A model generated the notes under the pieces. The model saw nothing but the letters and a program-made list of their open reading frames with translations, was not told the DNA's origin and did not search any database. Below, in pieces: positions 61,387 through 64,000 of a stretch of DNA of 64,000 nucleotides. Made by a program: the position numbers and the translations under genes. The DNA comes from Paraburkholderia phenoliruptrix (GTDB lineage Bacteria > Pseudomonadota > Gammaproteobacteria > Burkholderiales > Burkholderiaceae): assembly GCF_019511605.1 (NCBI RefSeq), contig NZ_JAEUAV010000001.1, positions 558,001 to 622,000 on the forward strand. Reading direction: 5' to 3'. Each line of letters starts with the position of its first letter. Within the stretch, counting starts at the first letter, position 1.

Positions 61387-62294
61387 TTCGCACCCAAGGT
61401 CTTTTCGAGGGGAATCACGCGGCTCGCGGCATAGAAGATCGCGAACACGCACACGAGCAACACGACACTCACCGCGCTCGCCGCTCCCCAACTGTTATAG
61501 ATCTCGACATTGCGGCTCACCACCATCGAGACCATGATCGACTTGCCTCCGCCCATCAGCTCAGGCGTGATGTAAAAACCGAGGCACAGCACGAAGACCA
61601 GCGTGACGCCCGCCACCACGCCGCTCAAGGAAAGCGGCAGAAACACGCGCCAGAAGACGTGCCACGGCGAACCGCCGAGACTCGCGCCGGCCTGCGAGAG
61701 ATTCGGCGGGATCTTTTGCATCGCCGAATAAAGCGGCAGCACCATGAACGGCAGCAGGATATGCACCATCGCGAGGACAGTGCCGAACTGGTTATAGGCG
61801 AGTTGCACGGGTCGATCCACCAGGCCCATTTCGAGCAGCGCCTTGTTGATGAGCCCGGTGCGTTGCAATAGCACCAGCCACGCGTAGGTTCGCACCAGCA
61901 CACTGGTCCAGAACGGCAGAATCACCATGCCGAGTATCAGCGCACTCCAGCGCGGCGAAACAGAGGCCGCAAAGTACGCGACCGGATACCCGAGCAGCAG
62001 CGTCATGCCGGTCACAATCGCGCTGAGCTTGAACGTGAGCAGGAAGGTGTCGAGATAGGCGCCGGTGAAAATGCGCTGGTAGTTGACGAACGTAAAGCCG
62101 CCGTCATGCCAGACCGACTGCCACGACAGCCACGCAAGCGGCACCACCAGCAGCACTACGACGACGAAGAGCGCCGGCGCGAGCAACAGCAGCATCGCGC
62201 GATCTTCGCGTTGCTGATGGCGCACCGACGGGTCCAGCGCGGCTGTCTGCATCAAGGTAGGTTCCTGAAAAATCCGTTTGGCTGTCGTCATCAT
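61383..62294 (-). CDS. ABC transporter permease, PotB type
   Basis: A 303-residue permease with six membrane segments. A polar head (about 35 residues) precedes AMLLLLAPALFVVVVLLVVPLAW. VILPFWTSVLVRTYAWLVLLQRTGLIN is a PotB signature; the EAA-like loop is QAGASLGGSPWHVFWRVFLPLSLSG. The ATG at 62294 overlaps the oxidoreductase stop (ATGA). An internal ATG at 62252, after AGGAA, is an alternative start. It lies in the same operon as PotC and the oxidases. Confidence 0.93.
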   Translation of the reverse strand: MMTTAKRIFQEPTLMQTAALDPSVRHQQREDRAMLLLLAPALFVVVVLLVVPLAWLSWQSVWHDGGFTFVNYQRIFTGAYLDTFLLTFKLSAIVTGMTLLLGYPVAYFAASVSPRWSALILGMVILPFWTSVLVRTYAWLVLLQRTGLINKALLEMGLVDRPVQLAYNQFGTVLAMVHILLPFMVLPLYSAMQKIPPNLSQAGASLGGSPWHVFWRVFLPLSLSGVVAGVTLVFVLCLGFYITPELMGGGKSIMVSMVVSRNVEIYNSWGAASAVSVVLLVCVFAIFYAASRVIPLEKTLGAK

Positions 62295-63640
62295 GCACCC
62301 ACGGCGTCGAGAAACTGATACCACGCGGCGACCATGCGAACACCAGGCGCACGCAGCGAATGAAACGGCACGGGCCGCAAGCCTTGCTGACCGAGCAGCG
62401 CCAGCTCCGGCGTTTCGCCGAGTGCAAGCGCCGCGGCATGCTGACCGATCAGGCTCGCCATCGCCACACCGGCTCCGTTATAGCCGAGACAAAATGTCGT
62501 GACATCGTCGCTTCGGCCAACATGCGGCAAAGCATTGAAGGTCATGCCGACATAACCCGACCACTGGTACTCGATGCGAACCTCGGCAAGATCGGGAAAC
62601 AGCGCGACCATCGCGCGCCGCAATGCGTCGAAGCCCGTCGCCTGGCCTTCCTTGCCGAACGCATCGCGTCCGCCGAACAGCATGCGGCCGTCCACCTTGC
62701 GGAACCACTTCATCATGCGGCGCGTTTCGGTGTAGCTGCGGCGCTCTGTCATCAGACGCGCATCGAGGTCCGCGGGCAGACGCTGCGTCGCGATCATCGC
62801 GCTGCGAAACGGCACGAGCTCGCGCTGATAGTCAGCGGTGGCTGACGTGAGATCGGAATACGCGTTGGTCGCGACGATCACCTGCTTCGCATGGACGGTG
62901 CCGCCAGGCGTTCGCAGCACCACGCCGCCCGAGCCACGCGCAGCACGTGTAATCTCGACAACCGGCGTCGCTTCATATATCGGCACCCCGCGCGCGGTGA
63001 GACCGCGCGCGATACCGTAGACATATTCGAGCGGCAGGATCGTGCCGGCGTCGGCACTCAACACACCGCCGACGAATCCCGCCGAGCCCGTCTCGCGCGT
63101 CACCTGCTCGCGCGACTGCACGCTCATCGACGTATCGCCTAGTTGCGTACGCACCCAATCGGCTTCCGCGCAAATCGCTGCGAACGCGCGCTCGGTGTGC
63201 GCGCAACGCAGGCTGCCCGTATGTTCGAATTGCGCGCGCTCGAGCCCGAACTCTTCGACGAACGATTCGACCACTCGCACGCCTTCGTGCGCGAGCCGGT
63301 GCATACGCCTCGCAGTGTCGAGTCCGTGCAGCTTGTCGATCAACGGAAAAGACAAGCGGAATTTCGACGACACCACGCCGCCATTGCGCCCGCTCGCGCC
63401 CCAGCCGACCGGATTCGCATCGAACACCGCGCAGTCGACGCCGCGTTTTTGCAGCGCATACGCAGCCGCGAGGCCCGAGTAACCGGCGCCGATCACCGCC
63501 ACGTCGACCGAGAGATCGCGAGCGAGCGGCGCGCCCATGCTGTGCGGCGCGAGCTTTTCCGGCGAACGCGCGGCCATTGCCCGCCATAACGAATCGGGCT
63601 GCGGGCGCGGCGAGAAGTGGCGAATCGCGGGCGCGAGCAT
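62291..63640 (-). CDS. FAD-dependent amine oxidase (DAO family, PuuB-like)
   Basis: A 449-residue flavoprotein. DVAVIGAGYSGLAAAYALQKRG is the dinucleotide-binding motif, and NPVGWGASGRNGGVV is typical of the gamma-glutamylputrescine oxidase group. WSGYVGMTFNALPHVGR and GYNGAGVAMASLIGQ complete the FAD site. It would oxidise an amine taken up by the linked ABC system to an aldehyde. The ATG at 63640 follows the HAD stop by four bases and overlaps the permease start, so the operon is tightly coupled. Substrate is inferred from context. Confidence 0.9.
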   Translation of the reverse strand: MLAPAIRHFSPRPQPDSLWRAMAARSPEKLAPHSMGAPLARDLSVDVAVIGAGYSGLAAAYALQKRGVDCAVFDANPVGWGASGRNGGVVSSKFRLSFPLIDKLHGLDTARRMHRLAHEGVRVVESFVEEFGLERAQFEHTGSLRCAHTERAFAAICAEADWVRTQLGDTSMSVQSREQVTRETGSAGFVGGVLSADAGTILPLEYVYGIARGLTARGVPIYEATPVVEITRAARGSGGVVLRTPGGTVHAKQVIVATNAYSDLTSATADYQRELVPFRSAMIATQRLPADLDARLMTERRSYTETRRMMKWFRKVDGRMLFGGRDAFGKEGQATGFDALRRAMVALFPDLAEVRIEYQWSGYVGMTFNALPHVGRSDDVTTFCLGYNGAGVAMASLIGQHAAALALGETPELALLGQQGLRPVPFHSLRAPGVRMVAAWYQFLDAVGA

Positions 63641-63644
63641 GACG

Positions 63645-64000
63645 TCAGGCGGCGCGCGCTTCGGCTTCGACGGCGTCCGCGAGCGCACCGAGCGTCGCGA
63701 ACCGGAAGGTGGGCGTCGTGACCGCTTCCGGGACCGGCGTCGCGCCGAAGCCCTTCATGCCCTGGCGTCGCTCGATCCAGCAGGTCGCGTAACCGAGCTT
63801 CGTCGCAATGCCAATGTCGTGATACTGGCTTTGCGCCGTATGCAGGATCTCGTTGAACTTGAAGCCGAACGCAGCCTGACGTCCGCGGTTATAGGCGAAG
63901 AACTGCGGGTCCGGCTTCGCGACGCCGGTTTCGTCGCAGCACACGGTGTCGTCGAACGGATCGCCCAGCGTGTGCGCGTAAGCGGACAACGCGACGCGGT
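63645..64000 (-). CDS. Haloacid dehalogenase-like (HAD) hydrolase, type II (5' part outside window)
   Basis: The C-terminal 117 residues of a HAD protein that continues past the window end. ETGVAKPDPQFFAYNRGRQAAFGFKFNEILHTAQSQYHDIGIATKLGYATCWIERR holds the conserved Lys-Pro and the Asp motif equivalent of type II 2-haloacid dehalogenases. Such genes recur in polyamine/amino-acid ABC operons with unknown role. Its stop is four bases before the amine oxidase ATG, so it is an earlier gene of the same operon. Confidence 0.85.
   Translation of the reverse strand, partial: RVALSAYAHTLGDPFDDTVCCDETGVAKPDPQFFAYNRGRQAAFGFKFNEILHTAQSQYHDIGIATKLGYATCWIERRQGMKGFGATPVPEAVTTPTFRFATLGALADAVEAEARAA

Overview
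The window is a GC-rich chromosomal segment most like Paraburkholderia, Caballeronia or Burkholderia (Betaproteobacteria). The signs are dense third-position-GC genes, an OmpC-type betaproteobacterial porin, many LysR regulators, a NodT-type RND pump operon, long-form GlxA and YpfJ proteins, and acid-sugar and polyamine catabolic clusters typical of secondary replicons in this group. No rRNA, tRNA, CRISPR array, transposase, integrase or phage gene was seen. The organism call is inference from gene content.

Layout. 1-4725 (minus): tripartite RND efflux operon in the order permease, adaptor, outer-membrane lipoprotein (the last truncated at the window edge). 4.9-13.5 kb: single genes: a VOC protein, a LysR regulator, a LysE exporter, a SulP anion transporter, a DUF2252 protein with a GlxA-type regulator, a rhodanese and a YpfJ-type zinc peptidase. 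13.5-18.4 kb: a structured element with a terminator, an OxlT-like oxalate/formate MFS protein, an MHYT-GGDEF-EAL c-di-GMP enzyme and an orphan polytopic membrane protein. 18.7-21.3 kb: a DapA-family aldolase divergent from an unusual aspartate carbamoyltransferase that carries an N-terminal helix-turn-helix-like segment; three perfect inverted repeats lie between them. 21.4-26.8 kb: flavodoxin-fold quinone reductase/LysR and aldo-keto reductase/LysR divergent pairs, then a soluble histidine kinase. 27-29.7 kb: a secreted protein with three 55-residue Cys repeats and a Pro-rich tail, a DUF2917 protein and a small exported protein, with an unexplained terminator between the first two.

30-39.7 kb: a PcaF-type thiolase and an IclR regulator flank a complete four-carbon acid-sugar (D-erythronate/L-threonate) operon: gntR-ltnD-otnK-otnC-MFS-otnI-denD. 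Two C2 dehydrogenases feed a shared isomerase, kinase (DUF1537) and decarboxylase that yield dihydroxyacetone phosphate. 39.8-50 kb: an M20 amidohydrolase and orphan phnN; a PotD-like periplasmic binding protein translationally coupled to a membrane GGDEF protein (a plausible NspS/MbaA-like polyamine-to-c-di-GMP sensor); orphan amino-acid and MetQ-like binding proteins, an AstE/AspA-like deacylase and a porin. 50-56 kb: an O-methyltransferase, a PNPOx-fold protein, a VOC protein, and a DmlR-like regulator divergent from a tartrate/D-malate dehydrogenase plus MFS pair. 56.3-64 kb: a polyamine-type ABC uptake and oxidation cluster (binding protein, GMC oxidoreductase, aldehyde dehydrogenase, two permeases, FAD amine oxidase, truncated HAD protein); the ATPase is not in the window.

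Short tandem arrays with unrelated 8-, 12-, 13-, 14- and 16-bp units lie just 3' of genes at six places. All calls come from reading the sequence only. Functional names rest on motif and family recognition and were not checked against databases.
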